From JBLHKS01 sp047620505 (GTDB lineage Bacteria > Verrucomicrobiota > Verrucomicrobiia > Verrucomicrobiales > DEV007): a stretch of DNA of 36,529 bases. Position numbers and translations under genes: made by a program. Under the pieces are notes generated by a model, which saw nothing but the letters and a program-made list of their open reading frames with translations, was not told the origin of the DNA and searched no databases. Of the stretch, positions 1 to 8,342 are shown one piece after another. Where the stretch lies: contig JBLHKS010000055.1 of assembly GCA_047620505.1 (NCBI GenBank), forward strand, positions 1 to 36,529, written 5' to 3'. Every line of letters starts with the position of its first letter. Within the stretch, counting starts at the first letter, position 1.

Positions 1-3000
1 AAAGCCTTCAGCCTGATGGAGGCGATGGTCTCAATCGCCCTGATTGGCCTAGTGTCCGCAGTCGCTCTCCTGATGGCGGGGGGAACAGTTGATAGTGCTA
101 AGCTGACGAAATTGGAGAGCGACGTCTCGACGGTCAACCAGGCCATCAAAGTCTATCTGGCGAACGGCGGGGACTTCGATGCATTTTCGACCAGCGCAAT
201 CAGTTTGGAAGCATCGGTCGAGATAGTCGAAAGAGCTGAGTCGCCGGTGGCACAAATGATGGCTGATTTTTCTTCGGAAGAGGAGGCGATCGCGTCGAGC
301 CCGTCCATTGCGGCCACGGCGATTCTCGATAAGCTCAAAACACGGCGATCGGCTACCGACGCGGCTGCGTATGCCGGATTCAGTGGGTCGATGCTCGATA
401 AGCGACTGACGGCACGAATTCAGTCTTCAGGTGATGCCTCAAATGGTGAGCACCGGGCAGTTTGGAACCCGGCCGAACTGAAATTCGAGATTACGAGTGA
501 GGGTTTGCCAGGGATCGATTATTTTCATCTCGACGAGGCGCTTGCAGCCGTCGATTTCGGCGAGGAGTCGCGCGAGGGCAGTTCGATCGACCTCAATGTC
601 GATAGCGGATGGATCTGGGCCTATGTGGACGCTCCGGGGACGCCTCGAGCTCCCGGACCTACGATCATTCCAGTTACCGGTGGGGGAGGCGGAAGTATAC
701 CGAGTCCTCCCAATCTGAACGCGGATTTGATCTCGATATCGGAAGACACGGTCGCTTCGACCGCAGCCGGAACGGCACCGAACGTTCTTGCGAACGACAT
801 CGACGCCGACGGAGGGGGGCTGACGATTACCGGATACACTTCGCCTGCAAACGGAGCCCTCGTTCTCTCTCCAGATGGAACGATTGTCTCTTACCTGGGT
901 AATCCAAATTACTACGGATCGGATTTCTTCACCTACACCGTGACGGATAACAGCGGCGATACAGCGACGGCGACGGTTTCGATCACGGTCAACCCGGAGA
1001 ACGATCTGCCGAACCTGGCCGATTCGGCGAACGCCCTGAATGAGGCAGCGAACGGTGCCGGACCGGGCTCGGTGTCCGGGAGTCTTGCCGGATCTGTCAG
1101 CGATGTGGACCCATCTGATTCGCACACGTTTGTAGGGTCTGCGGCCGGATCCGTCGGGACGCTGAGCGTGGCGGCAGACGGGTCTTATACCTTTGCGCTG
1201 GATGATTCGAATCCAACGGTTGATTCGCTCAGCTTCGGAGACTCCCTGATGGAGGTGTTTACCGTTACTGTTGATGACGGTAATGGCGGTACGGACACGG
1301 CATCGCTCTCGATCACGATCACGATCACGATCAACGGCGTCAACGACGCGCCGGATCTGCTTGGGGCCTTTGCGGCGGTCACTGAACGCTCCAACGACAT
1401 GACGCCCTCGACTGTCTCCGGGAATCTCGTCGGCAACGACCCGGAGCTTACACCTCTGCTGTTCGCGACGACGGCAGCGGCGTCGTACGGCGTATTCACC
1501 GTCGATTCGGATGGCGGATACGCTTATAATCTGGATAACACCCTGGCTGCGGTCAATGGACTGCGCCTGGGCGGCACCCTGACGGAGCTGTTGTCGGTTG
1601 AGGTGAGCGACTCCGAAGGACTCACCGCATTTTCCAATCTGGTGATGACGATTCACGGCGTGAATGACTCGCCGATATTTGCCACGCCGCCGGTTGCTCC
1701 GATCGCTCCTAATGACGGCACGACGGTTTTCGGATCGATTGCGGGCGATTTTCAAGACCCCGATATCCGAGATACGCACACCTTCTCTTTCGGCTCACCA
1801 GCCCATGGAACTTTAAGCATGAACGCTGCCACGGGCGTATGGCAATTCCTGGCAAACACCTCGGATCCAAGCGTCATCGCCCTCGCAATCGGAGAGACTC
1901 TTGCCGATTCGGTTTCCGTTACCGTCACGGACGCCGGTGGTTTAAGCGCCACCACAAATATCGCCCTCACGGTCCTTGGCGCGGTCTCTCCCCCGCCGAC
2001 TCCCCTTGACCCACCCACGATCGCGACGAGCGCCGCTGAATTTGTGCCGACGTTGGTCGAATCGATCGACGTCATCCTGACCGACCCGAATCCATCCGGC
2101 GGGACCGATTCCAAAGTCCAATACCGCATCGATGGCGTTTCCTGGACCGATTACTCGGGGATGTTTGCGATCACGCTCGCTTCCTATCCGGCAGGCGCGA
2201 CAATCGAGGCGAAGGCCGTTGCGCTCACGGCCGCCTACACGGATAGCTCGATCGCATCGGAGAGCGTCGGGGTAGCAGCTGCTCCGGTCATTGCGCTCGA
2301 TCTTCCGGTGATCGCGGCGAACTCCATCGCATTCGTCACGGCCGCCACTGAGACCGTCGCCGTCACCATTACCAATCCGAATTTACCCACGGTTTCGGAA
2401 ATCGAATATCGCGTCAACAGCGGTGCCTGGCAGCCCTACTCGGGGATCTTCAGCCTGCTCATCACGGACTATTTTCTCAACGGCGCCACGATCGAAGCCC
2501 GCGCGGTCGCGACCGATCCTGCATATTCCGATAGCACGATCGCCAGCGAAGGCATCGGTGGGCCGTCGCTCGAATTCACGACTTACAATCTCGATATCAA
2601 CGTTGGCGATTCGGTTACGATTCTCGACAACCTGATCCACGGCAGTCTGGTTCTCGGAACGCACTTCGAGTTCTTTTACGAGGATACTGAGACGTGGCAT
2701 CTCGCCGAATTCAACGCCAACACCACGGTCACGACCGTGGCGTCCGATCTCAGCGGCGGCAACTCAGGAGCTGGCCAGTATCGTATCTCGGTTCGTTTCA
2801 TCGGCAACACCGATAAGGAAGACTGGATGGAGATCCGGATCGCAGATTCCGCGCCCAATGTCTTCGCGGACTTTTGCGCGAGCGGACTCGGCCAGTACGG
2901 AGTCGTCGTAATGGACGGTGGCGAGTTCAAACTGAGCCACGAAGACGCAGCGGTGCTCGGTGATGTCGGAATTGCGCCGGGTTCGAGTTGGACGATCAGC

Positions 3001-4461
3001 AATGGCGCCGTCACTGGCGCTTTCAACAATCATCCGGGCACGAGCGGCAGCGGCGGAGATACCCAACCCGGTCCCGGTGGCGACCCGATTTCCCCGATTT
3101 CCTCGGATCTTTCGGCGCTGGCGACCGAAGCCGTAGATATCTCAAATGACGCCGCGAGTTTGAGTGCTACGCAGACTTTCGGAGACATCAAGGATTCGGC
3201 GACTATTTCGGCGACGGCCTCTGATGGGCTCAACGTGATAACTCTGAATAAGGTCGCGCTAACCAATTCGGCCCATGTTCTGACGCTTACGGGTGGGGCG
3301 AGCGACTATTTCGTGATTAACATCGCGGCAAGCGTAAAGATGACCGGCGGCAGCACTTGGGCGATCACTGGCGGGCTTCAGCCCTCAAACGTCATCTTCA
3401 ACATGTTGCCGGGTTCAAGCGAGTTTAGCGGAACCGGCGGCAGTTCGGTGGAGTCGGGCGGAATCATTCTGGCGCCGCATTCGGGGACAAGCGTCACGCT
3501 GACGGGGGCAAGCGTGATTGAAGGCACGGTAATCGTCGGCGACGGCGGCTACACCGCGACCGGTGGCTCGCAGGTGCTCGGATCTGCCTGCGGTGGAGGC
3601 GGAGGAAGTGGGGGCTCGACCACAGCGCTGGATCCACCCGAAATCTCGATCGACGCGCCCGAATTCGTGGTCGGCTCGGTGGAAACCATCAACGTCCTCC
3701 TGACCGATCACAACGCCAACCCGGGAGTGGATTCGGCGATGCAGTACCGGCTCGATGGCGGCGCGTGGACGACCTATGCAGCGCCGTTTCCTATCACCAT
3801 CGCCAGCTTTCCCACTGGCGTCTTGATTGAAGCGAAAGCGATTCCGCTGACGGCAGGTTTCACCGAAAGCACAATCGCCAACCGGCAGATCAATGTGGCC
3901 GCGCCAGCGAGCGTGACTACGGTCGTCGACGCCGATTTCGACACCAGCATCGCGGGCAGTGTTCCGAATTGGAGTGGCGACAGCGTTCAGCTTTACTGCG
4001 CCGACTCCGACCCGAGCCAGACGCTGGTTTACTTCAATCTTACCGATGACATCGCCGGACCGGCGACCGTGGTGTCCGCGGTTCTCTACCTGACCAGCAC
4101 TGATCCATCCGGCACCAACGGGGATTTCCCTGCGCACGAGATCTTGCCCGGTGTCAATTGGACGGGTGGTGGATTCACGTGGAATCTGGCCGGAAACGGC
4201 CTGCAGACTGACGACAATGAACTGACAGCAGGGCCTGAGGACACCTCAACGGTGACGGCGGTGATTCCAGGCGTCAGTGGAACTTCCGACCGGAAGATGT
4301 GGGACATCACCGCTCTCGTTCAAAAGTGGGTCGATGACGCGGACGACAACAATGGCGTCGCGATTCTGCCGCCCGCTGGAGAACGTGATATTTTCTCCTC
4401 GATGGAACATGCCGGTGTCTCGGTCCGGCCCAAGCTGGTGATCGAATGGACCGCGCCATGA
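1..4461 (+). CDS. Giant pseudopilin-like surface protein with cadherin/VCBS-like, anchor-A-like and DNRLRE-like domains (5' truncated)
   Basis: The frame is open from base 1 and reads KAFSLMEAMVSIALIGL, a prepilin-peptidase motif (residue before F, then E at mature position +5) followed by the hydrophobic pilin helix. The true start therefore lies a few codons upstream of the window, and the ATG at 16 is internal. Downstream (by base) are a cadherin-like repeat at about 720-1000 (ANDIDADGG, FTYTVTDNSG), VCBS-like repeats at about 1010-1980 (INGVNDAP), and three near-identical repeats of the type 'QYR-DG-W--Y---F-I' at about 2005-2270, 2290-2560 and 3630-3890. A region at about 2860-3600 resembles choice-of-anchor-A/ice-binding domains. 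The C-terminus, about 3910-4461, resembles DNRLRE (WDITALVQKWVDD). It is probably assembled or exported by type IV pilus/type II secretion machinery and acts as a surface adhesin; that role is inferred. A pilin signal on a roughly 1490-residue repeat protein is unusual. Confidence 0.85.
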   Translation, partial: KAFSLMEAMVSIALIGLVSAVALLMAGGTVDSAKLTKLESDVSTVNQAIKVYLANGGDFDAFSTSAISLEASVEIVERAESPVAQMMADFSSEEEAIASSPSIAATAILDKLKTRRSATDAAAYAGFSGSMLDKRLTARIQSSGDASNGEHRAVWNPAELKFEITSEGLPGIDYFHLDEALAAVDFGEESREGSSIDLNVDSGWIWAYVDAPGTPRAPGPTIIPVTGGGGGSIPSPPNLNADLISISEDTVASTAAGTAPNVLANDIDADGGGLTITGYTSPANGALVLSPDGTIVSYLGNPNYYGSDFFTYTVTDNSGDTATATVSITVNPENDLPNLADSANALNEAANGAGPGSVSGSLAGSVSDVDPSDSHTFVGSAAGSVGTLSVAADGSYTFALDDSNPTVDSLSFGDSLMEVFTVTVDDGNGGTDTASLSITITITINGVNDAPDLLGAFAAVTERSNDMTPSTVSGNLVGNDPELTPLLFATTAAASYGVFTVDSDGGYAYNLDNTLAAVNGLRLGGTLTELLSVEVSDSEGLTAFSNLVMTIHGVNDSPIFATPPVAPIAPNDGTTVFGSIAGDFQDPDIRDTHTFSFGSPAHGTLSMNAATGVWQFLANTSDPSVIALAIGETLADSVSVTVTDAGGLSATTNIALTVLGAVSPPPTPLDPPTIATSAAEFVPTLVESIDVILTDPNPSGGTDSKVQYRIDGVSWTDYSGMFAITLASYPAGATIEAKAVALTAAYTDSSIASESVGVAAAPVIALDLPVIAANSIAFVTAATETVAVTITNPNLPTVSEIEYRVNSGAWQPYSGIFSLLITDYFLNGATIEARAVATDPAYSDSTIASEGIGGPSLEFTTYNLDINVGDSVTILDNLIHGSLVLGTHFEFFYEDTETWHLAEFNANTTVTTVASDLSGGNSGAGQYRISVRFIGNTDKEDWMEIRIADSAPNVFADFCASGLGQYGVVVMDGGEFKLSHEDAAVLGDVGIAPGSSWTISNGAVTGAFNNHPGTSGSGGDTQPGPGGDPISPISSDLSALATEAVDISNDAASLSATQTFGDIKDSATISATASDGLNVITLNKVALTNSAHVLTLTGGASDYFVINIAASVKMTGGSTWAITGGLQPSNVIFNMLPGSSEFSGTGGSSVESGGIILAPHSGTSVTLTGASVIEGTVIVGDGGYTATGGSQVLGSACGGGGGSGGSTTALDPPEISIDAPEFVVGSVETINVLLTDHNANPGVDSAMQYRLDGGAWTTYAAPFPITIASFPTGVLIEAKAIPLTAGFTESTIANRQINVAAPASVTTVVDADFDTSIAGSVPNWSGDSVQLYCADSDPSQTLVYFNLTDDIAGPATVVSAVLYLTSTDPSGTNGDFPAHEILPGVNWTGGGFTWNLAGNGLQTDDNELTAGPEDTSTVTAVIPGVSGTSDRKMWDITALVQKWVDDADDNNGVAILPPAGERDIFSSMEHAGVSVRPKLVIEWTAP
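1312..1335 (+). repeat. Hexanucleotide ATCACG tandem repeat
   Basis: Three perfect ATCACG units (1312-1329) are followed by a degenerate fourth, ATCAAC. In protein they give SITITITINGVNDAP, where sibling repeats have only SITVN or a shorter strand, so four residues look inserted by slippage in frame. Confidence 0.7.
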
Positions 4462-4474
4462 AATCGTTCCGGTG

Positions 4475-4558
4475 ATGCTTCTAGTCGCGATGCTGATCGA
4501 TAGCCATGATCACGGGAAGGGAAAGAAGGGCAAAGGAAGTAAGGCAGATCTGGGGTGA
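4475..4558 (+). CDS. Possible 27-aa small protein, hydrophobic then Gly/Lys-rich
   Basis: A short ORF reads MLLVAMLIDSHDHGKGKKGK and ends SKADLG. It has a hydrophobic N-terminus and a His/Lys/Gly-rich tail, like small exported basic proteins. The adhesin gene ends in an ATGA at 4458-4461 whose ATG opens a five-codon frame (MKSFR, then stop). A one-base indel would join that leader to this ORF as MKSF...MLLVAML, so it may be a remnant. There is no Shine-Dalgarno sequence and no recognised family. It may be chance. Confidence 0.2.
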   Translation: MLLVAMLIDSHDHGKGKKGKGSKADLG

Positions 4559-4629
4559 TTTCCTTGATCAATAACTGATCAGCAGCTGCTGGGGTTTGAT
4601 CCCGTCTCGATCCCCGGCTAAGTCGGCGG

Positions 4630-5427
4630 ATGCCCGCCATCGAAAAGCGAGATTGGTACGAAACTCCGCTCTATTACGATATCGTTTTCGACTCTGAAAC
4701 GGATGTCGAGGCCGATTTTCTCGAGGCGATGCACGAGCGCCATGGAACGGGAACGACGGGGAAATCGCGCAGCGTTCTCGAGCCCGCTTGTGGTTCGGGC
4801 AGGCTCGTTCGGGAAATGGCTTGGCGAGGTTGGGCGGCATTGGGATTTGATTTGAGCCCGGCGATGCTGGAGTTCGCGCGGAGTCGCTGTTCGACGGAAG
4901 GAGTTGCGGCCGATCTCTGGGAAGACCGTCTCGAAGGCTTCCAGATCAGCGATGGACGCCAGGTTGATCTCGCTCACTGCCTCGTGACGACCTTCAAATA
5001 TCTCCTAACCGAGGAGGATGCGATCGCCTGTTTGGAGCGAGTGGCGGAGTCGCTGAAACCCGGCGGACTTTTCGTGCTTGGGCTTCACCTGACCGCCTAC
5101 ACGAGCGACAAAATCAGCCACGAACGCTGGGTCGAGGAGCGAGACGGTTACAAAGTCGTTTGCAACACGCGGACCTGGCCAGCCGACCGTGAATCGCGGC
5201 TGGAGCGTCTTCGAACGCGACTTCGAGTCACCCATCCGGACGGCGAAACGCATACCCAGGAAACGAACTGGCATTTCCGGACTTACAACGCAAGAGAGCT
5301 GAGATCGCTGATCGAGAAAGTCCCGGCATTCGAACTCGTCGATTGCCACGATTTTAACTGCGATCCCGAATCGACTCGACCGCTGAACGATCTTTGGGCC
5401 GATATCATTCTGATTTTGCGTAAGTGA
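4630..5427 (+). CDS. Class I SAM-dependent methyltransferase
   Basis: This 265-residue protein has the Rossmann-fold methyltransferase pattern. Motif I is VLEPACGSGRLVREMA (residues about 52-67), the acidic end of strand 2 is in LGFDLSPAML, and post-motif regions are CLVTTFKYLL and LKPGGLFVLGLHL. It transfers a methyl group from S-adenosylmethionine, but the substrate cannot be told from sequence. The ATG at 4630 has only a weak purine-rich upstream (GTCGGCGG). It stands alone between the adhesin and the membrane operon, with about 160 bp of AT-richer DNA downstream. Cytoplasmic; no signal peptide or membrane segment. Confidence 0.85.
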   Translation: MPAIEKRDWYETPLYYDIVFDSETDVEADFLEAMHERHGTGTTGKSRSVLEPACGSGRLVREMAWRGWAALGFDLSPAMLEFARSRCSTEGVAADLWEDRLEGFQISDGRQVDLAHCLVTTFKYLLTEEDAIACLERVAESLKPGGLFVLGLHLTAYTSDKISHERWVEERDGYKVVCNTRTWPADRESRLERLRTRLRVTHPDGETHTQETNWHFRTYNARELRSLIEKVPAFELVDCHDFNCDPESTRPLNDLWADIILILRK

Positions 5428-5587
5428 GGCTAACAGGCTGGGTTGGTCGATATTTCAGCTCGCCTAACTAATTTAAAGCTTTCTATTTTTCGGATCCTCG
5501 TCATCGTTGCGACACGAAATGAAGATTTCTGTCACTTTGGAGAATCAAGGCTGCTATAGTAATTTGTATTCTGGGGTATTTCGCAAA

Positions 5588-5701
5588 ATGAGTGTGTTCA
5601 AAAAGCTGAAAATGGTAATTCCAACGGCGGCGTTGGTGTTACTTATGACAGGTTGTGGGAAGGATGAAATTAGTCTAACAACGCTGTTATCTGGTGATTA
5701 G
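5588..5701 (+). CDS. N-terminal piece of an interrupted MCE-like lipoprotein/membrane protein
   Basis: The 37 codons from ATG 5588 encode a basic start, a hydrophobic core and a lipobox-like LLMTGC, so the product should be a lipidated, Sec-exported protein. The frame ends at a TAG (5699-5701), but the next codons continue in the same frame for another 205 codons to 6316 with coherent sequence (KAEVGTVVFLDGQKVGKV). The two ORFs are therefore best read as one 243-codon gene with an amber stop at codon 38. A CAG-to-TAG change would explain it. It is the first gene of the tubulin-like operon. An upstream GGGG is the only ribosome-site candidate. A longer start at 5507 adds residues that do not look like a signal peptide. 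Confidence 0.6.
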   Translation: MSVFKKLKMVIPTAALVLLMTGCGKDEISLTTLLSGD

Positions 5702-5767
5702 AAGGCAGAGGTAGGTACCGTCGTTTTTCTGGATGGCCAAAAAGTAGGGAAAGTAAGTCAGGTTGAG

Positions 5768-6316
5768 GTGGTTTCTGGAGGCAAAGTCCAGCGTATTCAC
5801 TTTGAAATCGAGGTTTCCGACCTGACTCGAGATCGTCTTATCGTCGGACTCGAGGCCGAGATCCGTCCAGATGGGCTTGGGCTGCTCTCGGACAAACAAA
5901 AGGACGGAGCAGCCGCTCTGCGAGATGGCGACAGCGTGCCGTTTCGGAGCAAAGTTGACCAGTTTCTCGATCAGATTTCGACTGGCAGAACGGTGGTTGT
6001 GGTGGCCGTGGGCGCGGTGGTGATTTTGTTGCTGTTCTTCGTGCTGAAGTGGGTTTTTCATGGGGCGACGGTCGTTTTCGCCCTGATTCTGGCGGCGGGC
6101 ACGGCTGCGGTGGCGCATCCATTCGCGACTCCGTTTGTGAAGGACCTTTATCAAAAAGTGGAGCAAGCGGACTCCGAGCAGGAAGGCCCGCTGAAGATCG
6201 AACGCCCCAATCCTCAGGTCGCGTCGATTCTTGTAACAGGAGTGGCGGCGTTTCTAGGCTGGTCGATTTTGATCGGGGCGGCGTTTCGAAAGTCAAAGGG
6301 AGGAGGCGGAAAATGA
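5768..6316 (+). CDS. C-terminal piece of the interrupted MCE-like three-TM protein
   Basis: The frame is open from 5702, directly after the TAG, and the first ATG is at 5768. Residues just before that ATG (GTVVFLDGQKVGKVSQVEVV) resemble the MCE/MlaD core 'V-l-G--VG-V--I', a periplasmic lipid-binding fold. Three hydrophobic segments follow: TVVVVAVGAVVILLLFFVL, VVFALILAAGTAAVA and VASILVTGVAAFLGWSILIG. Together with the upstream lipobox this suggests an envelope protein anchored at both ends. The MCE assignment is by eye and moderate. Its TGA overlaps the next ATG (ATGA at 6313-6316), which indicates translational coupling to the vWA gene. If the TAG is real and not read through, this half has no signal sequence and the gene is broken. 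Confidence 0.6.
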   Translation: MVSGGKVQRIHFEIEVSDLTRDRLIVGLEAEIRPDGLGLLSDKQKDGAAALRDGDSVPFRSKVDQFLDQISTGRTVVVVAVGAVVILLLFFVLKWVFHGATVVFALILAAGTAAVAHPFATPFVKDLYQKVEQADSEQEGPLKIERPNPQVASILVTGVAAFLGWSILIGAAFRKSKGGGGK

Positions 6317-8322
6317 CGTGTGGATCGGGGGAATCCAAAGAGATCCGTGGGGACGGACCTCTGCCGCGCCGAAACAGGCGTCAGCTGGCGCTTTTCGTGC
6401 TGTTTTTTTCGCTTCTAGCGAGTCAGCAGTTGCTGGGAGATCCGTGCGATAAGGCCGAGGAGAAATTTGCCGTGTTTTTCGTGATCGACCGTTCCGGATC
6501 GATGGCTGAGGTGGACTATCCCCTTGATGGCAAGCTCGTTACGAGAATCGAGGGAGCGAAAAACTGGGCGCTCGAGCAGGCTGAGAATCTGGATTTCGGC
6601 ACCTACGTTTGGATCTGCGAGTTTGAGGGAAACAAGGTCTTTCCCGGCGGCGGACACGAGTTGGTGAACAAGCAGCACGAAGTCACGCTTCACGGACCAC
6701 CTGAGCGGGAGAAATTGAAAGGGATTCTAAGGGACCTCAGGGTTCACCAAAAGGAGGCGGGCACTGCGGTTTATGACGCGACCGGGTTGGCGATGAACCT
6801 GGCAAGAGCAAAGCTGAAGGACGGCTGGGTGGTCTCGGTGATCACCCTGACAGACGGCAAAGACCAGGGCGGTGCCACAACCCCACCTCAACAGAAATCG
6901 ATCGAATTCAGAGATGTAAAAGACCTCAAGGGTGTCTACGACCGGTTTCCAGATTTTCAGCGGGATGATTCGACCTCGTCCACGCTGGCGCACATCCATT
7001 TTGGCGGAAGAGACGGCGAGAATGCGAAAAAGACGGCGGATCTTCCGCTGTCAGTTCGGGTTTCTCCCGCCAGAATTTCCCTTGGAGATCCCGTTGCGAA
7101 TCCAAACCCAGTGATCGAACTCTGCATTTCGATCCCGGGTTACGACGGGAGCAAGTTTCTGAGCGGCTTTGATAAAATCGACTTGAGTTTCCCCGAGGAT
7201 TCACCTGTGCAAATTGGGCCATTGGATTCGATTGAGTTTCGTGAGGGCTCGGTGAAGATCCCGCTGCAGATCATCGATCCTGACAATCTGCCCACCGGGA
7301 AAGCGCTGGAGACCGAACTGACCCTGACTTTTCCGCACGAAGTTGGCAAAAGCGGCTGGAGTCCAAGGATCGCCGGGGCCGGACTGGCATCGAATGAAGG
7401 AAAGGTAAAACTCTCCTTCCTCACGGGAAGCGCGCCTGTGATCGGCGCGATGATACCGCGAGAGGGGGACAAATTCCTCGCCGGAGAGCTGGTTGACTTT
7501 CGCGTGGACGTTTCTCCCGGAATGAAGGTGGTCTGGGATGTCGATGGCAAGCTCCACGAGGAGGCCAGGTTCCAGGAGGAGTTCAAGCGCGGCGGCGTGA
7601 AAACGGCCACAGTTTTTGCAACGGACGGAAAGCGAACCTCGGTGCCGAAACAGGTTCATTTCATGATTCTCGACTACGGCCTGGTGCTCGACCCGATTGC
7701 GGAAAAGATCGTGGCTGGCGAGCCCTTTCGATTCACGGCGACACCGAAGGGCGAGTTTGAGAACTTTGTCTGGTACGTCGACGGTCGACCTTTCGCGCGC
7801 GACACGCCTGATCTGGAATTCACGTTTGATGAAGGCCTGAAAAGCCGGACTCACAATGTCTACGTTGTAGGAAATCCAAAGGGAGTGGACCGCCCAATCC
7901 CCTCTCTTGCGCAGACGATCGAGGTCTGGTTGAAGCCGAATGGAGAACTGGAAGAGCCCTCAGGCGGACGGGCTTTTTTCAATCAGCCGGTTCATTTCCG
8001 ATATCGGATAACCGGGGACGACGTGGACCGGATGAATATTCAGATTCAGAACGAGGCAGGCTATGTGCTCTTCAGGGCGAATCCTCCAGCGATTCTGGAC
8101 GCGAGCGGACAATTCCGGGTCGTTGAATTCGACAGCAGTCCGATCGCGCCTTCAGGGAAGCCGGAGAAGTTCAAGATTATCGGAACGCTCCAAGGCAAGC
8201 TGACTTCGAAGGTGATGAAATCGTTTGAGCTGCCGTTTCAGTCCGAGATTCCGGAACCGGCGATCGAGTTTCCAAAAGCTGGGGACGGCAAGATCCAGTC
8301 GGGCAGACGTCAATCGAGGTAA
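6313..8322 (+). CDS. Exported von Willebrand factor A domain protein with Ig-like modules (frameshifted 3' end)
   Basis: Start chosen at ATG 6313 because it overlaps the previous stop, is preceded by GGAGG at about -8, and gives an N-terminal signal peptide (RRNRRQLALFVLFFSLLASQ). Earlier starts from 6049 lie inside the previous gene. The vWA domain follows at residues about 52-230, with a full MIDAS: D59-x-S61-x-S63, a Thr in KEAGTAVYDATG and an Asp in ITLTDGKDQGG. Several Ig/PKD-like beta modules run to the end (for example VWDVDGK and FVWYVDG). The ORF ends at 8322 in QSGRRQSR, which does not resemble a domain end. The next frame, opening before 8343, continues the last beta module into a TM segment. 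The gene is therefore probably 6313-9101, broken by a one-base indel near 8298. Predicted extracytoplasmic, binding partners through a divalent metal. Confidence 0.85.
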   Translation: MTCGSGESKEIRGDGPLPRRNRRQLALFVLFFSLLASQQLLGDPCDKAEEKFAVFFVIDRSGSMAEVDYPLDGKLVTRIEGAKNWALEQAENLDFGTYVWICEFEGNKVFPGGGHELVNKQHEVTLHGPPEREKLKGILRDLRVHQKEAGTAVYDATGLAMNLARAKLKDGWVVSVITLTDGKDQGGATTPPQQKSIEFRDVKDLKGVYDRFPDFQRDDSTSSTLAHIHFGGRDGENAKKTADLPLSVRVSPARISLGDPVANPNPVIELCISIPGYDGSKFLSGFDKIDLSFPEDSPVQIGPLDSIEFREGSVKIPLQIIDPDNLPTGKALETELTLTFPHEVGKSGWSPRIAGAGLASNEGKVKLSFLTGSAPVIGAMIPREGDKFLAGELVDFRVDVSPGMKVVWDVDGKLHEEARFQEEFKRGGVKTATVFATDGKRTSVPKQVHFMILDYGLVLDPIAEKIVAGEPFRFTATPKGEFENFVWYVDGRPFARDTPDLEFTFDEGLKSRTHNVYVVGNPKGVDRPIPSLAQTIEVWLKPNGELEEPSGGRAFFNQPVHFRYRITGDDVDRMNIQIQNEAGYVLFRANPPAILDASGQFRVVEFDSSPIAPSGKPEKFKIIGTLQGKLTSKVMKSFELPFQSEIPEPAIEFPKAGDGKIQSGRRQSR

Positions 8323-8342
8323 ATCGTCGAGGAGAGAACACG

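Noticed and set aside
439..1779. 446-aa antisense ORF opposite the adhesin
   Set aside because: Highly Arg/His-rich low-quality composition, and it mirrors the coding strand of a well-supported gene.
5428..5587. Promoter of the tubulin-like operon (TATAGT near 5560)
   Set aside because: A TATAGT -10 is visible but no -35 at 16-18 nt spacing could be supported.
8271..8322. Programmed -1 frameshift in the vWA gene
   Set aside because: No X-XXY-YYZ slippery site in the correct frame near the switch; a simple indel explains it.
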